Assembly: GCA_004335835.1 (NCBI GenBank) | Contig: RWJK01001731.1 | Coordinates: 124,426-188,425 of the forward strand | Reading direction: 5' to 3' | DNA: 64,000 nucleotides | Origin: Scenedesmus sp. ARA3 | Lineage: Eukaryota; Chlorophyta; Chlorophyceae; Sphaeropleales; Scenedesmaceae | In this document: in pieces, positions 47,397 to 59,400 of the stretch | Layout: the number at the start of each line of letters is the position of its first letter | Position numbering within the stretch: the first letter of the stretch is position 1 | Translations under genes and position numbers: made by a program | Notes under the pieces: generated by a model | Told to the model about the DNA's origin: nothing | Database searches by the model: none | The model's input: only the letters and a program-made list of their open reading frames with translations

Positions 47397-50300
47397 CAAT
47401 GCACCAACACAACAGCACGGTTGAGCACCGTGCGAAGTGAGGAAGACGAATGTAGGGTTCAATTCTGGAGGCCGAAAATGTCATTGAACGTCAGAATACA
47501 TCCGTGGTTGAGTCAACCACATGCTGTTGTGTGGGTGGTGGCCTTTACACAGCACTGAGTGGGGCTGGTGCTGTGATGGGCGAGGTTACCTGTGTCAGGT
47601 TACCAAGTGTGATGCTGGGCAGCAGCTGGGCAGGGCCCACCCACCTGCATTGCGCTGCGGTGTACACTGCTGCACCTGCCAGCGCCGTGGCGTCTGCAGG
47701 TGCAGTGCTGCTGCCGTCAGTTGCACTGCTGACGCTGCTGCTGCCTGCGCTGTTGACGCCGGGATGAAATGGGTGCAGTGGCAGCAGCTTGGTGGCGTTG
47801 TTCTCACATGCATGCGGATTGGGGCACCTGCAGCAGCAAGCACACACAGACACATGAAGCAGTGGTGACGCCGTGTACAGCCACCCATTTGCGGCAAGGG
47901 ATGCAGACAACAACTTCTGCAGTGGCTGTGTCAGCAGGCAATGTTGCTGCACTTAACAGCCACAGGCAGGAGCAACCGCCTCAGCGACTGCAGCTAATTC
48001 CTGGGCGCTCAGCTACTCACCGCTGAAAGACAGCAAAACCTGGGGAGCGCTGATACAGGCCCTGCAGCGGCAGCACCACAGCCCCTCCCGTGCAGTTTGC
48101 CGTGCTGTCGCACCCATCTGTCAAGCATGTCTGGCTGTCTGCTGCTGTGGTGGCCAGGCTGTAACTGCCAGGAGCACACACATCGCACAGTGTGCTGGTG
48201 CCGAGCGTAACTTCGCCCCGCACGCAGCCTCTCACGGCCAAGGAAAAGGACTCACGAACTGGCGTGCCAGTAACTGTGTTGTGCACAAACAGCAAGGTGT
48301 GCATGCCAGGTGCGAGCTGTGGGCTGATGTCAGCAAACACCACACTGCCATTGGTATCGGTAATTGCTGTGCTGTAGTACTGCAGTACACCGCTGCTGCT
48401 GCTCATGACAGACGCCTCCACGCGAACACCTGACCCCGCACTGCTGCCGTTTTACATCACAACAAGTGAAGCAACCAAACCTGGGCCCACAGACCTGCTG
48501 ACATAGCCTATAACCCGTCCTCGCTGCTGCAGCTCAGTCTGTGTCAGCACCCCATCGGTGTTGGACGTTATGCTGCGCACAGCCAGAGCCACATCCACCA
48601 AATCCACATAAACATTGTCACCCATGTCTGTTGCGGTGTTGTTGACCACAGCAGGCCGCAAGGCAGCATTGTTGACCGGCCCAATGTCTAGCAAAGCCAC
48701 ACCACCACCCACCCGTGCCAGGTTACTGTGCACCGTGGCTGTGCTGTTCACTTGCACACTGCTGTGACCCACAGCACACACACAGCCACCCGACGTGCGT
48801 GCAATGTTTGCCAGGCATTCGCTGCCATTGGAAAAGTATGCTTGCGCACGATCAAGCAGATGCACGCAACCTCCGTTGCCACCTGCGCTGTTGTTTTGAC
48901 ACATCGACCCATTGAAGTCAACCCCCGCACCATCAGCTGCAGCAATGCCCCCTCCAGACACTGCTGCTCTGTTGCCCACAACCTTTGAAGCCCCAGACAG
49001 CTGCAGCTGCGCTGCATCAGCAAGTGCAAAGGCACCCCCATCATGTGATGCTGTATTGCCCTCCACCAAGCTGCTGCTGCTGATCAGCACAGATGCATTC
49101 TCACCAAGGTACCCTGCCCCTCCCATCTGTGCTGTATTGTTCAGCAACTGTACACCAACCATCGGCCACGTCACAGCCCCCGCCACAGAAAACGCACCCC
49201 CGACCTTGCCAGCTGCATTGCCACGCATCACGACCCGCTCTGTGAGCACACTGCATTGTGCATTGGCCACAATGCCGCCCCCTCCCTGGCTTGCTGTGTT
49301 GCCAGTGATGACACTGTCAGACACCCTCACCACACACTTACTCACACCCTGGTCATCACCATACACATTAATAGCACCTGCATTCTCAGCAGCATTTCCA
49401 GCCAGCAACGTATCCCGCTCAACAGTCAACTCAGCCGCATGCGCAGATCCTCCGTTACCACGCAGATGCACACCGCCGCCATTTCGGGCCTTGTTTGCCC
49501 GCAGGATACTACCAGACACCACGGCAAGTGCACCAGGCCCAACATACAATGCACCGCCCTGCACGGAAGCTGAGTTATCATGCACAGAGCTGGCAGTCAT
49601 CCGCATGCTAGGCCTACAGAAAGACAGCCCACCGCTTTTGCACTTATCGCTGTCAGCTTGCAATGCCACACCGCCTCCTTCTTTGCCTGCCTGATTACCG
49701 GCCAGCTTGCAGGCCACCAGCTCAACTGTGCTGTTGTCTGATGCCAAGATGCCGCCGCCTGCTGATCCAGATGCGATGTTGTGCGACACGCTGCAATTGC
49801 GCAGAACTGCTTTTGCAGAATCTTCAAGCGTCATGCCAGCACCATCCTGCCATGCACGGTTGCTGTCAATGGCGGAGCCAGACTCACAAACAACAGACGC
49901 TGCACCCTTGGCATACACACCGCCACCCTTGTTGCGCGCAGTGTTGTTGGCTGCCTGTGTACCATGCATCAAGACTACTCTGGCAGAGCCCATCGCATAA
50001 AGGCCTGCTCCAAAACCTGCTGTGTTGTTGGTGATGTTGCTGCTGCTGATGCGTGCGCTGGCATGTGCTTGCAGGGTGAACCCTCCTTGCGCATTGCCTG
50101 TGATGACTGTACTGCTGATGCTGGCGTGTGCGCTGCCTGCCAGCAGCAGGGGAGTGCCTGCATTATTGTGCTGCAACCTGCCAGCAATCACAGCAACTGA
50201 TGCATTGCCCCCAACATACAACAGTGCAGAGTCCCAACCAGGCTTTGCATTGCTGGGTGCAACATCAAGCCACACACCCTCCACGACTGGCTGCTGCAGC

Positions 50301-50794
50301 CGCACAACAACATCTTGCACGCCTGACATGCCACAAAAGTACAGCAATGCATGCACGGGCTTGAAACTGCCGTCAACGACACTCCCAGCCTGGCGCTGGC
50401 ATTCACTGGATGGTACTGCCCGCACCCCGGTGAAGCGTGCAGCAAACGCACGCAGCAGTGTCCTGTTGTAGCCGATTGACAGGTTGGGAAGCCCTGGGGG
50501 TGTGGAGCGGCAGCTGAAGCTTGCTGACTGTATGCCGCTGCGGGGTGGCGCCTGCTTGCTGCTGCTGCTGCCGCCATAGCCCTTTACGGCCAAGGTGCAG
50601 TCGTAGTAGCGTTTGGTGGCAGCTGCAGGCCCGGCATCTGCAGCTCCTGCAGCTGCAGCTGCAGCTGCAGCTGCTGCTGCTGCTGCTGTCTCGTTTTGCG
50701 AGCGGACCTGGGCCACAGCTGGTCCCGCAAGGAGGACCAGGCAAACAGCCACGCACAAATGTACGCACGTTACAGCTGTTCTGCTCATGTGCAT
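45060..50794 (-). CDS. Beta-helix/polytopic membrane surface protein with in-frame TAA
   Basis: Four exons (48021-50794, 47645-47827, 46955-47285, 45060-46727) join in phase over 1,652 codons including the stop. A signal peptide (CVHLCVAVCLVLLAGPAVAQ) precedes a domain with about 18 rungs of the type N-N/x-x-A-x-x-G-G-G, e.g. NNTARNKGGGVY and GNTASQGGGGI. This is a right-handed parallel beta helix (pectin-lyase-like). A Cys-rich stalk follows (CDVCAPGSYSLAT; GYAGPLCAACAPGY; CRRCLAW), then nine or so membrane helices from LAALYAIGALLMLLLIRLM onward, and a charged cytosolic tail. Such architectures recur in volvocine and related algae with unknown function; adhesion or sensing is a guess. A single TAA at 48452-48454 (codon 781) interrupts an otherwise open exon. 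It may be a disabled allele, a read-through or a tiny intron. Confidence 0.82.
47308..47394 (-). repeat. 29-unit CAG/CTG microsatellite in an intron
   Basis: Twenty-nine uninterrupted CAG units on the plus strand, CTG in the sense of the beta-helix gene, just upstream of its exon-3 acceptor (47286). It is the longest pure tract in the window. Confidence 0.95.
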
Positions 50795-51595
50795 AGCTCA
50801 GCCCTCGGGCGTCCGCACGGTTGCAGTGGCAGCTCGAGCTCAATCAAGCCGGGCGAGCTTTAGCTCGTCAATCGAGGGCGCGGCATGTCAGCTCTAGCGG
50901 TCACAAACAACATGCTCTAGCAACTTGAGCAAGCTATGTCGGTAAGAGTTACCAAACCGTCCGCTGCCAAGCTGCCAGTGGCCTTCCCTTGGTACTCCCG
51001 GGCAGGGTCAGTGTTCGTCGTGAAATGACAAGGTTGTCCAATGTTCCTTGCGGCTTGCTGGTCTACTTAATTATCAACACCAACAACTGCTGTAACGTTG
51101 CAAATCGGTGAAATTGGGTTGAAGTTTTACAACGCTGCTTGCAAGCCTGGACCAAACAAAAGCAGCAGCGGGCTTCTGCCACAGGTCAACTTGGGCACAT
51201 TAATAACACACACCATGTGCAGTGACTTATCAGGCGTTGTGCAGGCGCGGTTGCTCCCATCGTGAAACCAATAATTGTCATAACATGACGTGACGTGAAG
51301 CCCATTTGCACAGGAAGTCACTCCTTGAACACACTCACAACAACACAATTGCATCACTTGAAATGTTTACAAAGCTGGTTGCCATGCACCAATATGCTTA
51401 AGTGAAGAGTTGCTGCTACTGGCGGTGTCCAGACACAGCCAGATTGAGCACTGCAGTACGTCAACCTCAGCTGGTGTGCTGATCAACACCCAGGCGCCGC
51501 AACGCAACTGAAATGTTTGCAAAGTGTGTGTTCAGCTCAGCTGTACGTTCTTCTTCTTATTCTGCTGCTGCTGCTGCTACTCATGGCAACCCAAG
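50795..51595. other. Intergenic, beta-helix promoter side and zinc-ribbon 3' side
   Basis: 801 bases without a recognised gene. TTACA at 51367-51371 and near 51126 are candidate polyadenylation signals for the minus-strand gene to the right. Confidence 0.5.
51367..51371 (-). terminator. TGTAA polyadenylation signal, zinc-ribbon gene
   Basis: TTACA on the plus strand, 225 bases past the stop codon of the zinc-ribbon gene. Confidence 0.45.
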
Positions 51596-52197
51596 TCAGG
51601 GTGTGGGCCCGTGCGTCGTCACTGACTGCACAGCCGTGCTTGGCTGGCGGCTCACCACCACTGCGCCTGTGGTGACGGGTGACGAGTTGTGCCGGCGCAG
51701 CGGCTGTACTGCAGCCTGCGGCTCTCGCCTGCCACCCAGCCCTGCTGCTGCATCACAGTGGTGGGCAGCATACCCAGGCCTGCCTTCAGCCGCCCTCATG
51801 GCCATTGCATGCACAGCTGACATGCCAGCCGGAGGCTGGTCTGTGCCGCTAGCACCAAGCGCGTGAGGTGGGAGAGGGCTGCTGCGGGTCTCCAGCAGCA
51901 TGCCTTGCTGCTGCCGCTGTTGCTGCTGCTGCAGCGGGGGCACGACTACCTGTGAAGCCACGCTGCATGCTGCAGAGTGCTGCTGCTGCTGCTGCTGGTG
52001 GTGGTAGTGCTGGTGGTGGTGATGCTCCAGCGCCCTGCGCTTTACTGCCGCAGGCGCCTGTGCCCACAGGCTGCCATCCACTCCGAGGGGTGCAGCAAGC
52101 GCAGCGGGTGCAGACCAGCGGTCACCAAGCGGGGCAGCAGCAGCAGCAGTAGCAGCAGGGCCAGAGCCCCAGTCAAGCTCGCTACCTGCATTGTGCA

Positions 52198-52241
<44 letters not shown>

Positions 52242-53600
52242 TGCGGTGCTCCTGACGGCCTGCCTGCATCAGCTCCAACAGCAGCCGGCCCGTCTTGCGC
52301 TGCCATACCCTGGGGCAGAGATGGCACAGCAGCCGTGGCATCTGCCCAGCTGGCGCTGCTGTTGCCGCCTGGGGCAGCTGCCTGCTGGGAGGCTGGTGCA
52401 GCTGGCTGTGCAGCAATGGCATCTTCGAGCATGCTGGTGAAGGAGGCTCCACCCGTCTTGCCAGCTGCACCTGCTGCTGGCTCAGTGTCCGGGTCTGCCG
52501 CTGCTGCACCAGCAGGCTGTTGCTGCTGGGTGCCTGTCGGATTTGGGCACACCCCTGTTCCTGGGCTGCTGCAACCCGCATTGCCTGGGCCAGTGCAACC
52601 AGCAGCAGCAGCAGCAGCAGTGCCAGCAGATGGCGCCTCAGCAGGCGGCGGATTGACAGCAGCCGCATCTTCAGCCCGCACAGCAGCAGGCAATGCAGCT
52701 GCTGCAGCAACATCGCCATTGTTGGCTGCATCGCTGCTGCTGCTGGGCAGAGCAACGCCCATAGGCAGCTGGGGTGGAGCCCGCAGGGGTGCAGCCAGCT
52801 GTGCAGGTGGCGCGCCGTGTGCTGCTGGGTTGCGATCTGCTGGTGCCTGCAACCCTGGGCCGTCTGCCGCAACAGCAGCAGCAGCTTCTGCTGCAGTTGC
52901 TGCTGCTTTGTTCTGCTCTTCAGCAGCGCCGATTGCAAGTGGCGTGTGACCATGTGTTGCAGGCATGGTGGCGACTGACAGGGGACTTACTGCGTGCTGC
53001 TGCTGCTGTGCTGCGAGCTGCTGGTCTAATGCACGCCCTGCTGCAGCCGCAACAGCAGGCCTGTGTGCAGCTTCAGCCGCAGCAGCAGCTGCAGCGAATT
53101 GAGGGGCATGGTGCAGCCCGTCAACAGCGCAGGGTGCACAGGCATCTGCAGCTGCTGTCAGTGGTCCTCTCATGTCGTTTTGCGGCTCCGCAGCTCCAGT
53201 GTGCTGTTTGAATGGCTTGCTTGCTTCTGGCACATGCAGTGGCAGCAGTGCTGCTGCTGGCAGAGTTTGCTGCTGCTGCTGCTGCTGGTGACTCAATACG
53301 TCCACGTTCACATCTAGCCGCATGCGCTTCAAGTCTTCCTGCTGCAGCGCGCCGAGGCCTGCTGAGGGCTCCAACAGCCGGCGCTTGGCAGCAAGATTGG
53401 CTGACAGGGCCGGCTGCAGCTGCACAAATGGCGACTCCGGCTGCCAGTGCTGCTGCAGGAATGGTGGTAGTGGTGGTGGTGGTGGTGGTGCTGCTGCTGT
53501 GTGGCTGGCGTGGTGCAGCGGCTCATGCCAGGACTGCTGCAGCTGCTGCTGCAGGCTGCTGTGGTGCTGCCCGACAGCAGCCAGGTTGGCCAGGTTGCTG

Positions 53601-53633
<33 letters not shown>

Positions 53634-54009
53634 GCTGCCGCGAGCTCGCCGCTGCGTGTGAGGGACATTGCCCTGAATGGGTTGCGCTCAGGCTGCGGTG
53701 GCGGCAGCTGTACACCGCGCGTTGCCTGCACAGAACAGCAGCAGACATAGAGTGAGGGTGAGTGTTTATAGCCTGCTGCTATATGTCCTATGTGCTGGTG
53801 CTGAGCATGACAGTGCTGGGCCAGTGGCCAGCGGTGCTGGGCTGTCTCCCGGGGCCATCCAGCCAGATTTGCCTGAATGCACCCCAGTAATGACACCCTT
53901 CACACAGCCCACAGCAAAGCACTCGCAGAGCGTGAAAAACGATGTAGATACGTCACCCAAGCTGCGATGCCTGCACCCCAGCAAAGCCCTGACCTGGCCC
54001 ATCACGTCC

Positions 54010-54067
<58 letters not shown>

Positions 54068-54351
54068 AGGGTCTCACCTGCTCCAGCACATCGCTGTAGC
54101 TGAGCTTGTGAATAACTGCCTGGCCCCTGCCGCTGCTGCCCAAGCCTTCCACACTGCTGCCAGCACCCCTCAGCAGCCCAGCCTGCGGTACAGCAGCGTC
54201 CACAGCTGGGCGTACAGCACCAGCCTGCCACCCAGAGAAGCCGCCACCTGCTGCTGAGCCTGCTGAGGCTGCTGCTGCTGCTGCTGGCGCGTGCCTGTAA
54301 GGCAGCGAGCCTAGCAGGGCAGGGGCCAGCGGCTCCAAGCCCTGCAAGCTA

Positions 54352-54388
<37 letters not shown>

Positions 54389-55575
54389 GTCTGTCACCCT
54401 GGCCGCCAGGCCCTTGGGTAGGGTTCAGCAGTGCAGGGTTTGCAGCATTGAAGGGCCGTGCGGCAGGAGGGCCCATGCTGCCGGCACCAGCAGCAGCACT
54501 AGAGCCCAGGAGCATCAACAGGTGCTGCTGCTGCTGTTGTAGCAGCTGCTCTTGCTGTGCGGCATACTGGCTGCTGCTACTGCTGCTGCTGCCACCAGCC
54601 GCCAGCCTCTGCAGCTGTGCCAGCTGTTGCCGCTGCCTTTGCAGCGCTGTGGTAGGCTGCTCAGCAGGTGCCTGCTGCTGCTGCTGCTGCTGCTGGTGCT
54701 GCTGCTGGTGCTGCCTTGCCTGCTGCTGCTGCTGCTGCTGCTGCAGGTACAGCAGCTGATCTCGTGGCTGCTGCCGTTGCTGCTGCGAGTGGCCAAGGGT
54801 GAGCACAGTCATGCTGCCCTGACCAGTGGATGTTGCTGCAGCGCCATGCGCTGCTGCTGCACTTGCTGCTGCAGGCACAGGCACCATTGAGGGCACCTCC
54901 TGAGGCAGCTGCACACGCAGCAGCCTGCAGGCATGCAGCAAACGGTGTTGGTTGCTTTGCCGATACTACTGGTTGTAAGCAACACGCTAGCATATCATCA
55001 GCGTTGCTCATAATGGCGACGACACGTGTACCAGGCCTTGGCTGTACTACAGCAGTACCACATGTAGTACCACTGCAAAATGCTGGTACCAGTGTTCGCC
55101 AGCGCTCGTACTGCATTGCAGTACAGGCGTCCTGTTGTGCAGGTGGACTACAGCCTGCCGCACTGGCTGTCAACAGTGCTAGCAGCTTACTTTTTGCAGT
55201 CTCCGCAGCGCACAAGGACCTCGCCATTTCCAGTGGGGCCCAAGTGTGTCCTGGGTACCACCACCTGCAGCAGAACATGCTCGACATGCTTGCTTCAAGC
55301 CCTCTCAGCACCAGCACCCCTGCCTGCTGACGGTGCTGATGCAGCACCACAGCAGGACAAACAAAAGCTAGCAGAGGACCCGATGTTGTCAGGACACTCA
55401 GCACTGCCCACTCCACGAGGATGATCGAGCTGCGCCCTACCTGAAGAGTAGCACCGCATGTGGCTGCTTGGCATTGCACCCTGATTGTGAACGCGTCTTG
55501 GTCACCAGCACCCACATCACGTGTGTCGTCTGCAATTGCTGCCGGTTCCGTGCGTTCAGGGCCCGTCCAGCTCAT
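51596..55575 (-). CDS. Q-rich protein with YABBY-like N-terminal zinc ribbon
   Basis: Four exons (55441-55575, 55191-55264, 54078-54924, 51596-53725) give 1,061 residues with all phases closing. It starts MSWTGPERTEPAAIADD. Residues ~33-75 form a zinc-ribbon-like unit split over three exons: VQCQAATCGATLQVVVP, then VLVRCGDCKK, then LLRVQLP. Cysteines are C-x4-C and C-x2-C with an intervening loop. The layout resembles the YABBY zinc finger (C-x2-C-x-T-L-x-V...V-x-C-G-x-C) and less closely LSD1 fingers. The remaining ~950 residues are Gln/Ala/Ser-rich with short islands such as KLSYSDVLEQ and ERNPFRAMSLTRSGELAAA. I see no YABBY HMG-like C-terminal domain. Long Q-rich regions suit a nuclear regulator, but that is inference. 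It is divergent from LRRC6. Confidence 0.6.
54012..54068 (-). repeat. CTG/CAG microsatellite in an intron
   Basis: About nineteen CTG units on the plus strand, CAG in gene sense, ten bases inside intron 3 of the zinc-ribbon gene. Confidence 0.9.
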
Positions 55576-56449
55576 GGCATGTTTGCTTTTGGCCTCGGCG
55601 GTGCAGGACCTGCTACAGGTTTGTGGGCACACGTTGCTCGGACGTGCTGCATAAAGGCACATATTAGCAATTTCAGCACGTATCACTGTGTTCGTGTGTG
55701 CAGGATGTTCATGTGCACGTAAAGCGCCGGTGACAGTTTCCTTGGACCAACGGCAGCAGTTCTGGTGCACTCAGAGAGGGGTTAGACTGCTTAAATGCGC
55801 TTGAAAACGTATTAAGATACACAAAAAATGATTATTTTCAATCCACGCCTATGCTGTGACCTGTCTGCAGTACTATGCTCTAGTACTGCAGCTGCAGTAC
55901 TGCCCTGCTGTGCAGAAAGAGACAATTTCTACACTGTTGCTTTCCAGAACTTAGAACAGCAGATACTGCTAATATTTACTCTATGTGCCGTTGAGAACCA
56001 GCGCAAACACACCGTTGGGCACTGGGTGCGGATGCAGCAGAGCAGCAGGGAAAGCAACAGCCAGCAGTCGCGCGTGCTGATGCCAGCCAGAGCAGATGCA
56101 AAAACAAAAGGGCTTGAACAACCTGAAACTATCTATATGTCAGCAGAAAACGTGCTGATGGGTGTGTAGATGAAATCCGCTTTGCAGTGAGATGCTGTGA
56201 TGAACACAGGAACAAGGGTTGTCATACCAATTGCAAGTCAGCCAAGTAACACAGAAGTACTGGTAATGCTGTTTGCTAAAAGTAATCGATTATCGAACAC
56301 GACGCAAGACGCTTGCAAAGAATGTGGCCGTGTCATGGGCGCGAACACCGATTGTTTGCTGTTGGCTGCACGCTGTCGATCAGCTATTATTGTAACCGAC
56401 ATTTGAGCCCCTGGCTGCACTTTGAGCAAAGTACCATCGCCTGATAACC
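55576..56449. promoter_or_regulatory. Divergent promoter region, zinc-ribbon gene/LRRC6
   Basis: 874 bases between divergent start codons. The middle (55790-56000) is comparatively A+T-rich and contains short palindromic CTGCAGTAC-type repeats around 55865-55905. No coding sequence is recognised. Confidence 0.45.
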
Positions 56450-59400
56450 ATGGGACAGATAACGGAGCAGCTCGTCAGGCAGGCAAGCAGCAGCAACAAG
56501 CAAGCGTCGGCGATCCATGCAAACTGCCACGTTTCACATTGTTTAGGATGTATATTCCGTTTGTAAACCATGCTTGTTTGTCTGCACGCAGCGGGCTGAG
56601 CATAATGAGTACATGCTGTCCACGCTGGAAGAGGTGGCGCTGCATCAGCAGAACATCGAACGCATCGAGCTCTTAGGCCACCTTTGCCCTAAACTGAAGA
56701 TTCTGTACCTTCAGAACAACTTAATAGGGAAAATTCAGCACCTGCACAGACTCAAGGTAAGTTGCTGCGACATGAGCAGGGCATGCTCTCGTCTGCTACT
56801 GCATTGCCCACCAATTGCAGCAGCCTGTACACTAAGTTCTGCATGCGCGACCTGCCTGTGCCCTTGCACAAGTACCTAGATGCACACAAGCATGCACGTG
56901 CTGCTTGCAGGACCTGCAGTACTTGAACCTGGCTGTCAACAACATCACCAAGGTGCAGAACCTGCAGCGCTGCGAGTCGCTGCAGAAGCTGGACCTCACG
57001 CTCAACTTTGTGCCCAAGGCAGGCCTGCTCAGCATACCCAGCCTTGCAGGAAACTACAACCTGCGGCAGCTCTTCCTCATAGGCAACCCCTGCACAGACT
57101 GGCACGGCTACAGGCAGTACATTGTGGGCAAGCTGCCGCAGCTCGCAAAGCTGGTGCGCTGCCCTGCCCATGGCATGTCCTGCGCAGGAGTATACTGTGG
57201 TGCAGGACTGGCAGCACAAGGGCTCTGTCACTTTGTTGCAGCATCGGTGCGTGCAGCATGCTCATGGTTAGCAGCACTACTTGCCAATTGAAGGAAGCGG
57301 CAGCTGCATCTGTGCACGTGTGCAGTGCAGCAGCGCTGGCAATAAATCAGCAGGACATGCACACCTCCTGCAAGTGGCCCCTTTAACACTTTGTTCATGT
57401 CCTGCAGGACGGCCAAGCTATAAAGGTGTCAGAGCGCATAGCAGCAGCGCAGGTGCTGGCCAGCCTAGAGCAGCAGCTGCTGCAGGAGTTGCAAGCGGAG
57501 GGGGTGGATGTAGCAGCAGCTGCTGGCGTTGAAGATGACAGCAGCATCCCTGACGGTGAAGTTGCTGAAACCGGGTTTGTTGATGAAGCGGGGGAGCTGC
57601 GGCGACCGTGGTGCCCTGCAACGCGCATCTTGGAGCACAGAGAGATGGTGAGAGGCAGCCACGCTTGTATCAGCATTAGCAGCAATTCTACAGGCAGCAT
57701 GATGGCGAAGGATGCAAGTACAGCAGCTGTCACTTGTGGGCAGCTTCTGCTGCTCTGCACAGCAGTGCGTACCACAAGCAGCAGCACTCACCCCATGCCA
57801 TGCATGCGCCATGTCGTGCTTCAGCAGCCATATCGGTACTATGCACATCCCAGCCCAAGCGCTGCTCCTGCTGCTGCGGCCGCGGCTCGTGCTGATACAA
57901 TCCTCCTGCAGGAGAAGGCCAACAGGGAAGCAGAAACAGCGCGGTCTGCTGCCCAGAAAGACCCGCTGGCGCAGCCAGCACCACCACCAAAGCTCGAGGT
58001 GTGCGCTGCAACATACAGCTAGAAGCCACGCTACCAGCAGATGCACGCAACGCCGCTTGCAAGACGCCATCTGCCAGCTGCAACTGTACATACTAGCTTC
58101 AATGACACGCACCACAGAAGCAACAGGATGGCATGCATGCAGGGTGCAGTCAATGATTGCAATGCTGTGCTGCTGCTGCTTGCAGGACTTCCCTCCCCTG
58201 CCTGAGGATGGGCGAGTGCTGCAGCGTAATGAGGGCAAGTGGCACTTCACCCTAGAAGAGTCAGAGGACGGGTGAGCGCAGCCGCAGCCAGCTTTCTCGA
58301 ACCGACTTCCACAGACCCTCCATTCAATACTGCAGCCAGAAATAGCACTGGCCGCATCTCACGCCGCTGGGCTTGTCGTGTGCCTGCAAGGCTGCAAACG
58401 TGTATGGTGTGCCTGTTGCCATGCTGCTCCAGAAAGCAGCCGTTCTAGTACCACATGTGCCTACTGCCGCATCAGCTGCTGAGAGCATGCTGCTGGCTCT
58501 TGCTGCTGCTGCTGCCGCAGCGCGAGCCTGGTGCTGGATGTTGCTGTGGGCAAGTACCTGGACACCTCCCTCATCAAGGCAGATGTGCAGCCCAGGCTGG
58601 CTCGCCTCATCATCAAGGGCCGCCTGCTGCAGCTGGTGCTGCCTGTTGAGGTGGGGAGGGCTGGGCTGAGTTGCATGCTACCTGGATGCTGCGCTGATAC
58701 AGCCTGTGCATGGCACAACAGCGCTGCACCGAAGTTGGATGCCGTTACATTACCTACGCAAAGATGGCAGCGGCTGGCACATGGCACACGGTCACTGGTG
58801 TTCTTGCACTGGACATGCTTCAGGTGGCTCTTTGTGCAACGCGCAACACAAAACATCGGCACCGTTCCTCCTGCTGCTGCTGCTGCTGTTGCTGCTGCTG
58901 TGCGTGTGGCTGCAGGTGAAGCCGGACAGCAGCGTGGCGCAGCGCTCTGCAGCCAGCGGGCACCTGGTGCTGACCATGCCCAAGGAGGAGCCTGGCCAGG
59001 CAGCAGTGGACGTCGCATACCTCAGGCAAGCAGGGGCTCTGAAGAAGGAAGCAATATCGACAGTACTCAGCCCATGCAAAGCAGGCCTGTGGGAAACCTG
59101 GCCCACCCCTGCATGTGCTTGCGCTGCGATATGCTGTTTTGGATTGAACTGTAGTTTACTGGGGTGTCTGCACAAGGTTTGCACGTTTGCCCATACATCT
59201 GTGCTCTTGTCAACTGCCTGCAGGCCTGGCGACAAGCCGGCAAAGGCTGCAGCAGTGCAGCCAGCAGCCAAAGCAGCTCCCAAGCAGCCACACAAGCAGC
59301 AGGTAAGGCAGCTGCTGAACATTGCTGGTCTAGTTGCATGCATGCTTTGTTCTGCCGTGCCTGTGCGGCATAGAGAGAGAGAGACAGATACAAAGGTTGT

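Noticed and set aside
47590..47644. Extension of beta-helix exon 2 to the donor at 47590
   Set aside because: It ends in phase 0 and cannot join the GYAGPLC exon. The donor at 47645 (TGCAG|GTGGGT) gives the correct phase and the expected C-REGYAGPLC junction.
48429..48456. A 26-nt intron (GTAAAA...GGTCAG) removing the in-frame TAA of the beta-helix gene
   Set aside because: It is far shorter than any other intron in the window and not a multiple of three, so it would break the frame that continues downstream.
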